A stretch of 64,000 nt of DNA from Paracoccaceae bacterium (GCA_020832445.1 JAFIEO010000029.1:62001-126000), one strand, 5' to 3'. Positions 24,633-34,921 are shown, counted from the first letter of the stretch. The notes: generated by a model from the sequence alone, not told the origin. Made by a program: numbers and translations.

Positions 24633-27600
24633 ATGAAAAGAATGCTAATCAATGCCACCCAGCCGGAAGAGCTGCGTGTGGCACTCGTCGATGGTCAGAA
24701 GCTCTATGACCTTGATATAGAGACCCCGTCCAGGGAGCAGAAGAAGTCCAACATCTACAAGGGCCGCATAACGCGCGTCGAGCCCAGTCTCGAGGCGGCG
24801 TTCGTGCAGTTCGGCTCCGAACGCCACGGCTTCCTGCCGTTCAAGGAAATCGCTCGCCAGTATTACACCGGCAACGGCGGCGGCGATTCCTCCGGCCGCA
24901 CCTCCATCAAGGACGTCATCAAGGAAGGCCAGGAAGTCCTGGTCCAGGTGGACAAGGAAGAGCGCGGCAACAAGGGCGCGGCGCTGACCACCTTCATCAG
25001 CCTGGCCGGCCGCTACCTCGTACTCATGCCCAACAACCCCAGGGCAGGTGGCGTGTCACGCCGCATAGAAGGTGATGAGCGCGACGAAATCCGCGAGGCG
25101 CTGAGGCAACTGGATGCCCCCGAGGGCATGGGGCTTATCGTCCGCACCGCCGGCGTGGGCCGCAATATCGAGGAATTGCAGTGGGACCTGAACTACCTGC
25201 TGCAGCTCTGGGACATGATCCAGAAGGCCGGCGAGGAGAGACCGGCGCCATTCCTGATCTACCAGGAAAGCAATGTCATCATCCGTGCGCTGCGTGATTA
25301 TCTGCGCTCGGACACCGGCGAGATCCTGATCGATGATCCTGTCGTACACCAGCAGGCCATCGAATTCGTGCAGCAGATCATGCCGCACTTCCTGCCCAAG
25401 GTGAAACTGTACGAGGACACCGTTCCCCTCTTCACGCGCTACCAGATCGAGTCCCAGATCGAATCCGCGTTCGACCGCCAGGTGCAACTGCCATCGGGCG
25501 GCGCCATTGTCATCGATCACACCGAAGCGCTGATCTCCATCGACATCAACTCCGCGCGTGCCACCAAGGGCAGCGATATCGAGGAAACCGCGCTCAACAC
25601 CAATCTGGAAGCTGCAGACGAAATCGCCCGTCAGCTCCGGATTCGCGATCTGGGCGGCCTGATCGTCATCGACTTCATCGACATGGGCCCCAATCGCAAC
25701 CAGCGTGAGGTCGAGCAACGTCTGCGCGAAGCCGTGAAGATGGACCGCGCCCGGGTGCAGATCGGGCGCATCTCACGCTTTGGTCTGCTCGAAATGTCCC
25801 GCCAACGCCTGCGGACCTCGCTGGGTGAAGCCAGCCAGGAAGTGTGCGCCCGCTGCAACGGGCAGGGAACGGTACGCAGCGTTGAATCCCTGGCGCTCTC
25901 CATCCTCCGCATCGTCGAGGAAGAGGCGATGAAGGAGAAGACGGCCAAGGTGATGGCGCAGGTCCCGGTGGATGTCGCCACCTTCCTCCTGAACGAGAAG
26001 CGCCAGGCGGTGAACCTGGTGGAGCAGCGTCACAACGTGCACGTGCTGCTGATCCCCAACAGGTCGCTGGAGACGCCGCATTATTCCGTGCAACGCATTC
26101 GTTCCGATGACAGCTCCGCCGACGACACCAGCTACAAGCTGGTCACCGCCGAAGAGCCCGAGGCAGTGCCGGAAAGCGTTGCCGCGCGCCCCCGCGCGGA
26201 GCAGCCGGCGGTGAAGTCGGTTACTCCTGCGATGGCACCGCCTCCGCAGCAGCGGGAACCGGAGAAGCCCGCGGCAGCAGCCGAGGCGGAATCCGGGCGA
26301 CAGGAGCCCAGCCCTGGAATGAAAGGCTTCTTCCGCTGGATCGGCTCGCTGTTTGCCAGCGAGACGGACAAGGAAGGCGCCGCCGCAACGCAAGGTTCGG
26401 GCGACAATGGCAGCCGCGGCGGTGACAAGGGGCGCGGACAGAAGCAGGAAGACGGCGGTGGCAGGCAGCGCCGCAATAGCCGCGGCGGCAGCCGTCGCAG
26501 CGGGAGCCAGGGCGAGCCACAGGCGCGGAAGGAACGCGCCGGTGGAGACCGGCCGCAAAAGGAGAAGAAGGAGAAGGATCAGTCCGAGCGCAGCGCCGGC
26601 GGCGAGGACAGTCGCGAGCGCAAGCAGCCTGCTCCCAGACAGCGCAAGGATAATCAGGCTGCCGATGCGGAGCCGAATAAGCGCGAAGAGGCAAGCGTAG
26701 ACGCTGCCTCCCAAGGCCAGGACGGAGACGACCAGGGCAGCGGCACCGGAAAGAGCCGCCGTGGACGTCGCGGCGGCCGCAGGCGCCGGCGCGGCGGCGC
26801 GCAGGGTGCAACCGACCAGAGCCAGCAGTCGGCAAGCGCGGGCAGCGAATCCGCGCAAGCGCAAGCAGATGGTGGTGCCGCCGCTGACAGGGAGAAATCC
26901 GATCAGCCAGCGCCGGCCAAGGCTCCCGACGCCCCGGCCAAGGCTCCCGACGCCCCGGCCAAGGCCCCCGACGCCGCGGCTCCGCGCGACCCCCGCCAAC
27001 GCGATGGCCGGCCACGGATACCCGCCGGGCAGAAGGCTGCAGCCAAGGATTCGGCGGCGCCTGTCAGCGCGGGTTCCGAGCCGAAGCAGGAAGTAAAAGC
27101 GGAAAGCAAACCCTCTGCACAGATCGAGCCGAAGCAAGACCAGCCGACCGGGCAGCAGACCGGGATCGAAAGCAAGGCGGCAACGCCGCCAGCTTCCAAG
27201 CCGGAAGCTGACACCAGAACGGACGGCACTGCCGGGGGAGCCGCTGACAGCGCAGCGGCATCAAACCCGGAACCTGCACCGAAGCGTGATGCGCAAACCC
27301 AGTCCGATACAGAGAATGCTGGACGGGAGAAGGCCACCGGAACCAGTCCTTCGAAGGACGCCACATCGGGAACCGGATCAGAGCCCCCTGCTCCCGAGGC
27401 AAAGGCCGAACCAGCCAACCAGACCGACGCAGTGCCGCCGGTAGAGGAGGAGCGCAAGCGGCAGCCGCGGTCCGCGCCCTCCCCCGATCCCGATACGGAG
27501 ACCAAGACGGAGAGTCCCAAGGGGGGGGCTGAGGCCAGGCAGGGGGACACCGGTACCGCCCAGCGGACGCGCGGTTCCGCTAGCGCTGAATCGAAACCCG

Positions 27601-27770
27601 ATTCCGTCACCGAGGAAAAGACGGGGCCCCGGGAGGAGAAGACAGGGGCAGGATCCGGCACCGAGGCCGCCGCAGCGGATTCCTCGTCGCAGGGAACGCG
27701 ACCGGGCACGGAGCCGGAGCCAACGGCCAGGGAGCACCAACCGGAGCCCCACACGCCTCGCAAGGACTGA
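24633..27770 (+). CDS. rne: ribonuclease E
   Basis: A 1045-residue endoribonuclease that starts RNA decay and rRNA/tRNA maturation at the inner membrane. The first 500 residues hold the catalytic half: an S1 domain (about 35-125, with [19 protein letters not shown]), the metal Asp pair in [14 protein letters not shown] (about 303) and [13 protein letters not shown] (about 345), and the zinc link CARCNGQG (about 404-411). The amphipathic [13 protein letters not shown] (about 560) is a membrane anchor. The rest is a long disordered, charge-rich scaffold with an arginine-rich [14 protein letters not shown] patch. The ATG fits the family start MKRMLINAT. Confidence 0.97.
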   Translation: MKRMLINATQPEELRVALVDGQKLYDLDIETPSREQKKSNIYKGRITRVEPSLEAAFVQFGSERHGFLPFKEIARQYYTGNGGGDSSGRTSIKDVIKEGQEVLVQVDKEERGNKGAALTTFISLAGRYLVLMPNNPRAGGVSRRIEGDERDEIREALRQLDAPEGMGLIVRTAGVGRNIEELQWDLNYLLQLWDMIQKAGEERPAPFLIYQESNVIIRALRDYLRSDTGEILIDDPVVHQQAIEFVQQIMPHFLPKVKLYEDTVPLFTRYQIESQIESAFDRQVQLPSGGAIVIDHTEALISIDINSARATKGSDIEETALNTNLEAADEIARQLRIRDLGGLIVIDFIDMGPNRNQREVEQRLREAVKMDRARVQIGRISRFGLLEMSRQRLRTSLGEASQEVCARCNGQGTVRSVESLALSILRIVEEEAMKEKTAKVMAQVPVDVATFLLNEKRQAVNLVEQRHNVHVLLIPNRSLETPHYSVQRIRSDDSSADDTSYKLVTAEEPEAVPESVAARPRAEQPAVKSVTPAMAPPPQQREPEKPAAAAEAESGRQEPSPGMKGFFRWIGSLFASETDKEGAAATQGSGDNGSRGGDKGRGQKQEDGGGRQRRNSRGGSRRSGSQGEPQARKERAGGDRPQKEKKEKDQSERSAGGEDSRERKQPAPRQRKDNQAADAEPNKREEASVDAASQGQDGDDQGSGTGKSRRGRRGGRRRRRGGAQGATDQSQQSASAGSESAQAQADGGAAADREKSDQPAPAKAPDAPAKAPDAPAKAPDAAAPRDPRQRDGRPRIPAGQKAAAKDSAAPVSAGSEPKQEVKAESKPSAQIEPKQDQPTGQQTGIESKAATPPASKPEADTRTDGTAGGAADSAAASNPEPAPKRDAQTQSDTENAGREKATGTSPSKDATSGTGSEPPAPEAKAEPANQTDAVPPVEEERKRQPRSAPSPDPDTETKTESPKGGAEARQGDTGTAQRTRGSASAESKPDSVTEEKTGPREEKTGAGSGTEAAAADSSSQGTRPGTEPEPTAREHQPEPHTPRKD
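26913..26975 (+). repeat. three 21-base tandem repeats inside rne
   Basis: The unit CCGGCCAAGGCTCCCGACGCC occurs three times head to tail, with one base change (CCC for CTC) in the third. It encodes repeated PAKAPDA heptads in the disordered tail of RNase E. It is an expandable slippage tract and likely to vary in copy number between strains. Confidence 0.85.
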
Positions 27771-27774
27771 AAAC

Positions 27775-27803
27775 AAAACGCCGTCGGAAACCGACGGCGT
27801 TTT
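27775..27803 (+). terminator. intrinsic terminator of rne
   Basis: AAAACGCCGTCGG - AAA - CCGACGGCGTTTT is a perfect 13-base stem with a 3-base loop and a T-run, four bases after the rne stop. The A-run on the other side means it can also end the convergent phosphatase transcript. Confidence 0.93.
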
Positions 27804-27854
27804 CATTTCTAGCGGGAATACATGTTCTCGGTCTGCTGTGTGCAGCAGATCGCC

Positions 27855-28346
27855 TCAGATCCCGTGCCTGTCCCGAATGGCCTTGAGCAGACCCGCGCTT
27901 CCGGCTCGCACGAGATCCAGCACCTGCTCAAAGCCAGCAGATCCCCCGTAGTACGGGTCCGGCACCTCGTCGGCCCCGGTGTGGGGCGCAAAATCCAGCA
28001 GCCGGTACACTTTCGACCGCTGGCTCGCGGGGCACTCCGCCACCAGGTTTTCCAGGTTGTCGTTATCCATCGCGACTATCCAGTGAAAATACTCGAAGTC
28101 CGAGAGTTCCACCTGACGCGCGCGAAGGTCGCTGATATCCACGTCCCTTGACCTTGCCGCGGCCTGAGCCCTGGCGTCCGGCGGGCGCCCCACATGGTAG
28201 CCGTGGGTACCGGCGGAATCGGTTTCCACGACATCGGCCAGGCCTTCCTGCTTGAGCAATTCCCGAAACACGCCTTCCGCCGTGGGCGAACGGCAGATAT
28301 TGCCCATACAGACGAAAAGCACCCGAACCATTTCAGTATCCGACAT
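27855..28346 (-). CDS. low-molecular-weight protein tyrosine phosphatase
   Basis: The 163-residue enzyme shows the Cx5RS loop as FVCMGNICRSPTAEG (nucleophile Cys14) and the acid loop Asp in EVPDPYYGG (about 127-135), complete for LMW-PTP activity. Gammaproteobacterial members either act in exopolysaccharide control next to a tyrosine kinase or stand alone. No kinase lies nearby; instead kdsB is 45 bases upstream, so it may be in the same transcript. Its target is unknown. Confidence 0.9.
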   Translation of the reverse strand: MSDTEMVRVLFVCMGNICRSPTAEGVFRELLKQEGLADVVETDSAGTHGYHVGRPPDARAQAAARSRDVDISDLRARQVELSDFEYFHWIVAMDNDNLENLVAECPASQRSKVYRLLDFAPHTGADEVPDPYYGGSAGFEQVLDLVRAGSAGLLKAIRDRHGI

Positions 28347-28391
28347 CGTTCCTCTCTCTGTGCTCGTTGCGACTCTCTGTGATCGTTGCGC

Positions 28392-29153
28392 TCAGCCGCT
28401 GTCGCGCAGCAGCGCTTCGACTCTCTGCAGGTCATCGGGTGTATCGACCCCGGGACCGGCGCCCTGTTCCACGGTGGCCGTGATGATCCGGTAGCCGTGC
28501 CACAGCACGCGCAGTTGCTCCAGCGACTCCGTGCGCTCAATGGCCGGAGTCGACAATGAGGGGTAGCGTTTGAGGAAGCCCACCCGGTACCCGTAGATCC
28601 CCAGGTGCCGCAGCCAGCCTCTCCGGTCGGCAGGCGGTCGGCCGCCGAAGTCCCGGTCCCAGGGAATCGGCGCCCTGCTGAAGTACAGGGCGTAGCCGTT
28701 GCCGTCGACAACCGCCTTGACCGCATTCGGATCGTGTAGCTCGACGGCAGTGTCCAGGGGCAGCACCAGCGTGCTGACGTCGGCGGCTGGATGGAGCCCC
28801 AGCAGATCCGCCGTCAGCCGGACATGGGCGGGCGGCATCAGCGGCTCGTCACCCTGCAGATTGACGACAATCTCGTCATCATCCAAGCCCAGCATGACCG
28901 CCGCCTCGGCCAGTCTGTCCGTGCCGGACTGGTGATCCGGGGAGGTCATCAGGCACTGAAGACCAGCGTCTTCCGCCACCGCGGCAATGCGGGCGTCATC
29001 CGTGGCGACCGCCACAGTGGAGGCACCGCTAGCCCGGGCGCAATCGCAGGTATGCAGCAACATGGGCTTGCCGCCAAGCCGCGCCAGCGGCTTTCCAGGA
29101 AAGCGGCTGGACCCGAAACGGGCCGGGACGATCACCGTAAACGGCACACTCAT
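28392..29153 (-). CDS. kdsB: CMP-KDO synthetase KdsB
   Basis: A 253-residue cytidylyltransferase activates 3-deoxy-manno-octulosonate for lipid A-core assembly. VIVPARFGSSRFPGKPL (about 6-22) is the nucleotide-binding motif, and VVNLQGDEPLMPP (about 93) and YFSRAPIPWDRD (about 165) are the metal/substrate blocks. The ATG at 29153 overlaps the lpxK stop by 4 bases. KdsB and LpxK work in successive steps of lipid A maturation. Confidence 0.95.
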   Translation of the reverse strand: MSVPFTVIVPARFGSSRFPGKPLARLGGKPMLLHTCDCARASGASTVAVATDDARIAAVAEDAGLQCLMTSPDHQSGTDRLAEAAVMLGLDDDEIVVNLQGDEPLMPPAHVRLTADLLGLHPAADVSTLVLPLDTAVELHDPNAVKAVVDGNGYALYFSRAPIPWDRDFGGRPPADRRGWLRHLGIYGYRVGFLKRYPSLSTPAIERTESLEQLRVLWHGYRIITATVEQGAGPGVDTPDDLQRVEALLRDSG

Positions 29154-30193
29154 GATTGTCTGCCGGCCATACGTTCCCGAGCCAGGGCCCGTCTGCGCTT
29201 CCGCCACTGGACGTCCAGTGCAGCGCGGATCTTGGCGATCAGGGCGCGTTCCGTCTGAGCTGTCAGCACGGTCTCCGCCGGCACCACCCAATGGCGTTCG
29301 CTGGCGAAATCAACGCACTTCACCGCATCCTTCTCGGTCATCACCACAGGCAGTGTATCGTCGAAGTGGATATCCTTCTTCTGGAACGGATAATGGTCCG
29401 CAAACGGGTGCGGGATCACCTCCAGCCCGAATCGGGCCAAAGCGGCAAAGAAACGGTCCGGGTTGCCGATACCGGTCACCGCGTGCACTTTCATGCCGGA
29501 GAATTCGGCGAGGGGTTTGACCGTCTCGGGATTCACCAATTGCCGGGCCTTTTCCAGGCGCAGAGTGAAATAATACGGCGTGAGCCATGAAGGCCCGCCG
29601 TTGGCGATCAGCAGATCCACGGCCTTCAGTCGTCTTGGTGGTTCGCGCAACGGTCCGGCGGGCAGGCATTGGCCGTTGCCAAGCCCCCGGGCCGCATCAA
29701 TCACCACGATCTCCAGATCGCGCCGCAGGCGGTAATGCTGCAAGCCGTCATCGGAGACGATGACATTGCAGCCGTAATGCTCCAGCAGTGCCTGCGCCGC
29801 CTGAACACGATCCGGACTGGCGACAACCGGGCAGCCGCTGCGCTGGGCCAGCAATACGGGTTCGTCGCCGACCACCGCCGGGTCGCTGTCCGCTTCAACG
29901 AGTTGCGGCCAACGCGCTGCGTTGCCTCCATACCCACGGGTGATGATCCCCGGCTTCAGTTGCCGTGTGCGCAGGTGGCGGGCCACCCACAGCACCAGCG
30001 GCGTCTTGCCGGTTCCACCGACGAAGATGTTCCCGACCACGAGAACCGGGACAGGGAGGCTCATGCGCTTCAGCAGGCCGCTCTTGAAGGCCAGCCGTCT
30101 TGAAACCACGACGATCCGGAACAGCCAGGACAGCGGCAGCAGCGCCAGTGAGCGGGGCGTGAGCTTCAGCCAGAACTCCGGAAAGGCGCTCAT
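29150..30193 (-). CDS. lpxK: tetraacyldisaccharide 4'-kinase LpxK
   Basis: The 347-residue membrane-associated kinase adds the 4' phosphate to lipid A. It has an N-terminal hydrophobic segment (about 15-35), the P-loop VGNIFVGGTGKTPLV (about 50-64) and the catalytic DDGLQHYRLRRDLEIVVID block (about 143-161). The start at 30193 gives the usual N-terminus FPEFWLKLTPRSLALLPLS. It lies downstream of exbB/exbD, replacing the msbA neighbour seen in enterics. Confidence 0.94.
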   Translation of the reverse strand: MSAFPEFWLKLTPRSLALLPLSWLFRIVVVSRRLAFKSGLLKRMSLPVPVLVVGNIFVGGTGKTPLVLWVARHLRTRQLKPGIITRGYGGNAARWPQLVEADSDPAVVGDEPVLLAQRSGCPVVASPDRVQAAQALLEHYGCNVIVSDDGLQHYRLRRDLEIVVIDAARGLGNGQCLPAGPLREPPRRLKAVDLLIANGGPSWLTPYYFTLRLEKARQLVNPETVKPLAEFSGMKVHAVTGIGNPDRFFAALARFGLEVIPHPFADHYPFQKKDIHFDDTLPVVMTEKDAVKCVDFASERHWVVPAETVLTAQTERALIAKIRAALDVQWRKRRRALARERMAGRQS

Positions 30194-30265
30194 CGGTTCA
30201 GCACCCCACACTGCCGTTCACGGACCGCCGTACCGGACGCTGGCAATAACGGCGGCCGGTGGCGT

Positions 30266-30685
30266 TCATTCATCCGCCTGCGGCACCGTTGCGATGGACA
30301 GACGGGACAGATTGGCCTGACTGGCGGCATCCATGGCTGTAACCACGTTCTGGTGAGTGGTCCGTGCATCGGCCCGGATCAGCAACGGCGCGTCCGGCGC
30401 CTCGTCACGTGCCTGCTCCAGTGCTCGGCGCACGGTTTCAAGCTGGCTGTTGACCAGTGCCCGACCATTGACGAAGAACTCGCCGTCGGCATTGATAGCG
30501 AGTTCGATCGGCTCGATGGCGCCTTCCGTGGGCTCGCGACTGGCCTCCGGGAGCGTGACCTCCAGGTCGGCCTGGCGCAGAAAGGTGGTACTGACCATGA
30601 AGAAGATCAGCATCAGGAAGACCACGTCGATCAACGGGGTGAGAGTGATCTCCGGCTCGTCCTGACGGCGGGGGCGAAGATTCAC
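30266..30685 (-). CDS. exbD: ExbD/TolR family biopolymer transport protein
   Basis: A 139-residue protein with one N-terminal membrane span holding the essential Asp (TPLIDVVFLMLIFFMVS, residues about 16-32) and a periplasmic domain. With ExbB it turns the proton gradient into work on an outer-membrane partner. GTG start, overlapping exbB by 4 bases. No TonB gene is next to it. Pairs beside lpxK in gammaproteobacteria are common, and their partner is unclear. Confidence 0.9.
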   Translation of the reverse strand: MNLRPRRQDEPEITLTPLIDVVFLMLIFFMVSTTFLRQADLEVTLPEASREPTEGAIEPIELAINADGEFFVNGRALVNSQLETVRRALEQARDEAPDAPLLIRADARTTHQNVVTAMDAASQANLSRLSIATVPQADE

Positions 30686-31311
30686 TGCCCGACCTCCGTG
30701 CGGGCGCCCCGCTGCCCCTGGATGACCTCCACCAGCTTGAGCGCTTCCTGCTCCATTTCGACAATATACTTGTCCACCAGCCCGCGGAAGTAGCGGAATG
30801 CAATCAGCGCCGGTATCGCCACGGAAAGGCCGGCGGCAGTGGTGATCAGCGCTTCGGAAATACCTCCAGCCAGCGCCGGGGCGTTGCCCACGCCGTGGGC
30901 GGTAATGGCACTGAACACCTTGATCATGCCGATCACGGTACCCAGCAGGCCCAGCAGCGGCGTGATCGCGGCGATGGTGCCAAGCGTGTTCAGGAAACGC
31001 TCCAGCCCGTGCGCCTCATGGCGGCCAGCATCCTCGATGCTCTCCATCATGATCTCGCGGCTGTGCTGCATGTTGACCAGGCCGGCAGCCAGGACCCGGC
31101 CCAGCGGCGACGCCTCGCGCACCTGCCGGATCTGCCCGGCGTCCAGTTGCTTGTTCTTTACCTGGTGCCAGAGATGGGCAACCAGGTGCGACGGAATCAC
31201 CCGCTTGCGCTGAAGACTCCAGAAGCGCTCGCAGATAATGGCCATGGCCACGATGGAGCACGCAATGATTGGCAGCATCAACCAGCCGCCGGCCCGAATG
31301 AGTTCCAACAC
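30682..31311 (-). CDS. exbB: MotA/TolQ/ExbB family proton channel protein
   Basis: This 209-residue protein has three membrane spans (about 10-30, 110-135, 155-180). The last two form the proton channel, with ITPLLGLLGTVIGMIKVF (about 114-131) and ALITTAAGLSVAIPALIAF (about 152-170). The start is GTG with GGAAGGG upstream. It forms a coupled pair with exbD. Confidence 0.92.
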   Translation of the reverse strand: MLELIRAGGWLMLPIIACSIVAMAIICERFWSLQRKRVIPSHLVAHLWHQVKNKQLDAGQIRQVREASPLGRVLAAGLVNMQHSREIMMESIEDAGRHEAHGLERFLNTLGTIAAITPLLGLLGTVIGMIKVFSAITAHGVGNAPALAGGISEALITTAAGLSVAIPALIAFRYFRGLVDKYIVEMEQEALKLVEVIQGQRGARTEVGQ

Positions 31312-31395
31312 GGTTGCAGTATCCCTTCCGTCATGAATAAGGTCTGGGACGGCATGATACTAACCTTCCGATGAGCAATGCCAGAACAGGCGCGG

Positions 31396-33546
31396 TCACG
31401 GTTCACAGTTTTGGCCTCGGGCTTGACGCCACCAGTAGCGGCCCCGCTCCGTGGCCGTTACTTCCGCGCCGTTCCCCAGCCTGACACTCAGGGCGCCGTC
31501 GCAGCCGGTCACCCACAGGCGGCCGCCCCACTCGGTAACGTTTGACCTCACTTCCGGATGCGGCAGCCCCCAGCGATTGTCAGCATCGGTGGAAACCAGG
31601 ACATCGGAGGCGGCGATCCGTTCCAGCAGATCCGGCGTCGCAAGGTCGCGATGACCATGTCCCGGCGCGACGAGTACTCGGGCCGGCGGGAGCTGATCAA
31701 GGCCTCCAGGGGGCAGACGCTCCAATCCCTGAAGTGCCAGCAAGGGGTCTTCCCCTGCGGTGACCAGCAGACCGCAACCTCCGGAAGCGGAGGGCGCCAA
31801 GGCAAGGACCCGGAAGCGCACGCCGTCCCATTCCCAGTCGGATGGGAGGTCACACAACGGAGTGGCGGCCAGGCTCCTCATGTCAAAGCCTCCTCTGTGG
31901 CCGGCACGGTCGCGGCTATAGGCCAGTGACAGCGACGCTCCCTGGCCCGGGATCCCCGGTGAGCGCCCGGCCGGGCCTGCATCCAGCCAGAGTTGGTGGT
32001 CCCGGGTCCGTATCTGCATGGCATGGCCATGGCCCACATCGTAGAGAACGACTTCTGCCTGGCCTCGGGGTATTCCTCTGTCAGAAGCCAGTAGCAGCGG
32101 CGCGAGCAGGGGAAGCACCAACAATCGGCCTGGAAAACGGCTCGGCAGTATCAGCAGCGTGGCGCCAGCCATCGCCGCGAGGGCCAGCCACCAGGGTAGT
32201 GCCTCGGTGGTGCGGTGGAGCTCCACCAGACTTCCCAACCAGGCGGTGAACGCGTCCAGACTCAGCAACATCCACCCACCCCACTGCCAGAAAAAAGCGG
32301 CCAGCGGGGGCCAGACGGGAAGGGACACGGCGCCGGCCAACAGGACAGGCACGACAAGTGCTCCCACCAGTGGTACCGCCACCGCGTTCGCCAACGGAGC
32401 GGCCCAGGCGATCTGCCCGAACCAGTAGGCGGTGACCGGCGCCAGGATGACCAGCAGCGCGAGTTGTGCGCGCAGCCAGCCTGACACCGGCGCATGCTGC
32501 CAACGCAGCGCGGCCACGATCAGGGCGGCCACCGCCAGCGAGGAAAGCCAGAACGTAGGGCTTGCCGGCGCCAGAGGATCATGAATCAGCATCAGCGTCA
32601 CGGCGGCGAGCAGGCAATGGCCGGAGTGCAGACTGCGTCTGGTCAGCAACGCCAAAGCAAGCACTCCGAACATCAGCACCGCTCGCTGTGTCGGCAACGA
32701 GAAGCCGGCCAGCATCGCGTAGCCGATAGCGGCCGCCAGCGCGGGCCAGGCACCGGCCAGGGGCGCAGGATAGTAGCGAACCAGCAGAGGCAGGCAGCGC
32801 CAGGACGCACCCACCAGCAGCCACACAGCACCGGCAAGCAGGCTGACATGGAGCCCGGAAATGGCAACCAGATGGTTGGTGCCGGTCGCCAGCAGGCTGT
32901 GCCACTGGCGATCGGACAGGTATTGCCGGTCGCCGACCACCAACGCGACGGCCAGTGCTCGTGCGCCAGGCTGCGGGATAGCCTCGGCCATGGCATCCGA
33001 CAGCGAGCTCCTCCAGGCGTGAATGCCCCGGGGCGGCGACAGCCGTCTCGGCTCCAGGCCACCGGCCACACTGGCTCGGGCGTGGATCCGCTGCGTCAGT
33101 GCCCAGCGCTCACCATCGAAGCCACCGGGGTTCCAGCTCCCTGACGGCCGTCGCAGGCGCAGTGTCAGCTCCCAGCGTTCTCCCGCCGCGGGCATCTCGC
33201 CCCTGCCGTGCCAGTACAACTGGACGCGTTGCGGCGCCAGATCCTCCGGGGCCTGCTCCAGCACCAGCGTCAGGCGGGCGCCCTGCTCCAGATGCGTAGG
33301 GAGGTCGGCGACCCTGGCGACAACCCGGACCTCCCTGCCCTGCTCCTCAACGGGGAGCCACCGGGCCATCTCCCGTTCGGCGTGCCAACCTGTCCAGGCA
33401 CACCCGAGCGCAAGGCCGGCAAGCAGAAAACGGCGGTTCCAGGCGAGACCCAGGAATGCCGACAGCAACAGGGCCAATGGCAGCGTGAAGGGTGCCGCCG
33501 CCGTGGCGGCGGCACCAGCGGAAAAGCCGGCGAGGAAATGAAACAT
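31396..33546 (-). CDS. comEC: ComEC/Rec2 DNA uptake channel with degenerate hydrolase domain
   Basis: The 716-residue protein has an N-terminal DUF4131 region, the polytopic Competence domain with hallmark LLATGTNHLVAISGLHVSLLA (about 210-230) and a C-terminal metallo-beta-lactamase-like domain. ComEC carries single-stranded DNA across the inner membrane during transformation. In the C-terminal part the usual DVGQG is DVGHGHAM (about 502) and the HxDxDH-type motif reads YSRDRAGHRGG (about 541-551), so most metal ligands are gone. The channel may work while the nuclease does not. It is separated from exbB by 84 bases. Confidence 0.9.
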   Translation of the reverse strand: MFHFLAGFSAGAAATAAAPFTLPLALLLSAFLGLAWNRRFLLAGLALGCAWTGWHAEREMARWLPVEEQGREVRVVARVADLPTHLEQGARLTLVLEQAPEDLAPQRVQLYWHGRGEMPAAGERWELTLRLRRPSGSWNPGGFDGERWALTQRIHARASVAGGLEPRRLSPPRGIHAWRSSLSDAMAEAIPQPGARALAVALVVGDRQYLSDRQWHSLLATGTNHLVAISGLHVSLLAGAVWLLVGASWRCLPLLVRYYPAPLAGAWPALAAAIGYAMLAGFSLPTQRAVLMFGVLALALLTRRSLHSGHCLLAAVTLMLIHDPLAPASPTFWLSSLAVAALIVAALRWQHAPVSGWLRAQLALLVILAPVTAYWFGQIAWAAPLANAVAVPLVGALVVPVLLAGAVSLPVWPPLAAFFWQWGGWMLLSLDAFTAWLGSLVELHRTTEALPWWLALAAMAGATLLILPSRFPGRLLVLPLLAPLLLASDRGIPRGQAEVVLYDVGHGHAMQIRTRDHQLWLDAGPAGRSPGIPGQGASLSLAYSRDRAGHRGGFDMRSLAATPLCDLPSDWEWDGVRFRVLALAPSASGGCGLLVTAGEDPLLALQGLERLPPGGLDQLPPARVLVAPGHGHRDLATPDLLERIAASDVLVSTDADNRWGLPHPEVRSNVTEWGGRLWVTGCDGALSVRLGNGAEVTATERGRYWWRQARGQNCEP

Positions 33547-33679
33547 ATTCCTTCCATGGACAGTTCGTGGATAATGGCAGCGTGCTGGAGGTCCGCCTTC
33601 CTGGCGACCATCAGGGCCTCCCGACCGTCCCGAGGGGCCGGTCGGTTTCCATGTTTAGCGCCTGTCTCACGAAAAGTCC

Positions 33680-34204
33680 ATGCCAAGGAAGTTTCTCCGC
33701 AGATATCTACCCAGCTCAGCTTCCGTCAGGGCGCATCCCCGGTTAAGGGTATTGGGCGTGCTGCTGCATGATCCCAACCTTTGGCATCTGAACCGCCACA
33801 CCGTGGCCGGGGGCGTGGCACTAGGCCTGTTCATTGCGTTCATACCCATGCCCATGCAGATGCTGGTGGCGGCGGCATTTGCCATCCCACTTCGCGTCAA
33901 TCTGCCGATCGCGGTGGCTATGGTCTGGGTGTCCAACCCGCTGACCATGCCTCCGATGTTCTTCTTCTCCTACCGGATCGGGACATGGTTCATCGGCAGT
34001 CCGGTCAGGGACCGGGGGTTCGAGCCAAGCCTGGAATGGTTCTGGTATGAGCTGGGGAACATCTGGCAGCCGCTTTACCTGGGCAGCATCATCTGCGGCG
34101 GGTTGGTCGGACTGGCGGGCTATGGCCTGGTGCACATGATCTGGCGCTTGCACATCCGTTCCCACCTGCGACGGCGACGGGCCCGGCGCCGTCCTGCCGA
34201 ATAG
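33680..34204 (+). CDS. DUF2062 family inner-membrane protein
   Basis: A 174-residue protein with three or four hydrophobic spans and the DUF2062 core VAGGVALGLFIAFIPMPMQM (about 42-61) followed by NLPIAVAMVWVSNPLTMPPM. A basic tail (RSHLRRRRARRRPAE) ends in the cytoplasm. The role is unknown. In other gammaproteobacteria the gene also lies between comEC and lolD. It is transcribed against both neighbours, so it has its own promoter. Confidence 0.85.
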   Translation: MPRKFLRRYLPSSASVRAHPRLRVLGVLLHDPNLWHLNRHTVAGGVALGLFIAFIPMPMQMLVAAAFAIPLRVNLPIAVAMVWVSNPLTMPPMFFFSYRIGTWFIGSPVRDRGFEPSLEWFWYELGNIWQPLYLGSIICGGLVGLAGYGLVHMIWRLHIRSHLRRRRARRRPAE

Positions 34205-34240
34205 CATCCCGCCCAGGCTCGGCTCCACGCCCTGGGCCGC

Positions 34241-34921
34241 CTACAGCAACTTGCCGTCGTCCATCGTGACGGTGCGCTCCATGCGTGCAGCCAGGGCCGC
34301 ATCATGAGTGACCATGACCAGGCTGGTTCCCTCTTCGCGGTTCAGCTCCTGCAGCAGATCGAACACCGAATCGGCCGTCTGGCTGTCCAGGTTGCCGGTG
34401 GGCTCGTCAGCGAGCACGCACCGGGGTCGCGTTACCAGCGCACGGGCGATGGCAGTCCGCTGACGTTCGCCGCCGGAGAGTTCGGAGGGCTTGTGGCTCG
34501 CGCGTTCCGCCAGACCAACGCGCTCCAGCAGAGCAGCTGCAGCCTTTCTCGCCACAGCGGCCGATTCGCGCCGGATCAGCAACGGCATGGCCACGTTTTC
34601 CAGCGCGGTGAACTCGGGAAGCAGATGATGGAACTGATAAATGAACCCCAGCGTGCGGTTCCGCAACCGTCCCCGCTCCGCATTGCCGAGATCGTAGACC
34701 GGCTCCCCCGCGATGCTCACCTCCCCCTCGGTTGGCTTCTCCAGCCCACCCATGATGTGCAGCAGCGTGCTCTTGCCGGAGCCGGAACGTCCGACGATGG
34801 CCAACTGCTCCCCTGAGCGGACGCTGAGGTCCACACCCCGGAGGACGTGTACCGGACTGGGGCCTTCCGCGAACACCTTGGACACCCCCACGCAGCGCAG
34901 CACCGGATCATGATCATTCAT
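34241..34921 (-). CDS. lolD: lipoprotein-releasing ATPase LolD
   Basis: A 226-residue ABC ATPase with Walker [20 protein letters not shown] (about 41-59), the LolD-specific [15 protein letters not shown], signature LSGGERQR (about 146-153) and Walker [12 protein letters not shown]. It powers release of outer-membrane lipoproteins to LolA. The start at 34921 overlaps the permease gene by 8 bases, so the two subunits are coupled. Confidence 0.95.
   Translation of the reverse strand: MNDHDPVLRCVGVSKVFAEGPSPVHVLRGVDLSVRSGEQLAIVGRSGSGKSTLLHIMGGLEKPTEGEVSIAGEPVYDLGNAERGRLRNRTLGFIYQFHHLLPEFTALENVAMPLLIRRESAAVARKAAAALLERVGLAERASHKPSELSGGERQRTAIARALVTRPRCVLADEPTGNLDSQTADSVFDLLQELNREEGTSLVMVTHDAALAARMERTVTMDDGKLL

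Noticed and set aside
26913-26975. CRISPR-like repeats
   Set aside because: Three contiguous 21-base units without spacers, in frame within rne; a coding tandem repeat, not an array.
25773-27137. Long minus-strand frame opposite rne
   Set aside because: Low-complexity antisense of the disordered RNase E tail; no start context or domain.
27805-27854. A second terminator for the phosphatase gene
   Set aside because: The rne hairpin already serves both directions; nothing further is visible.
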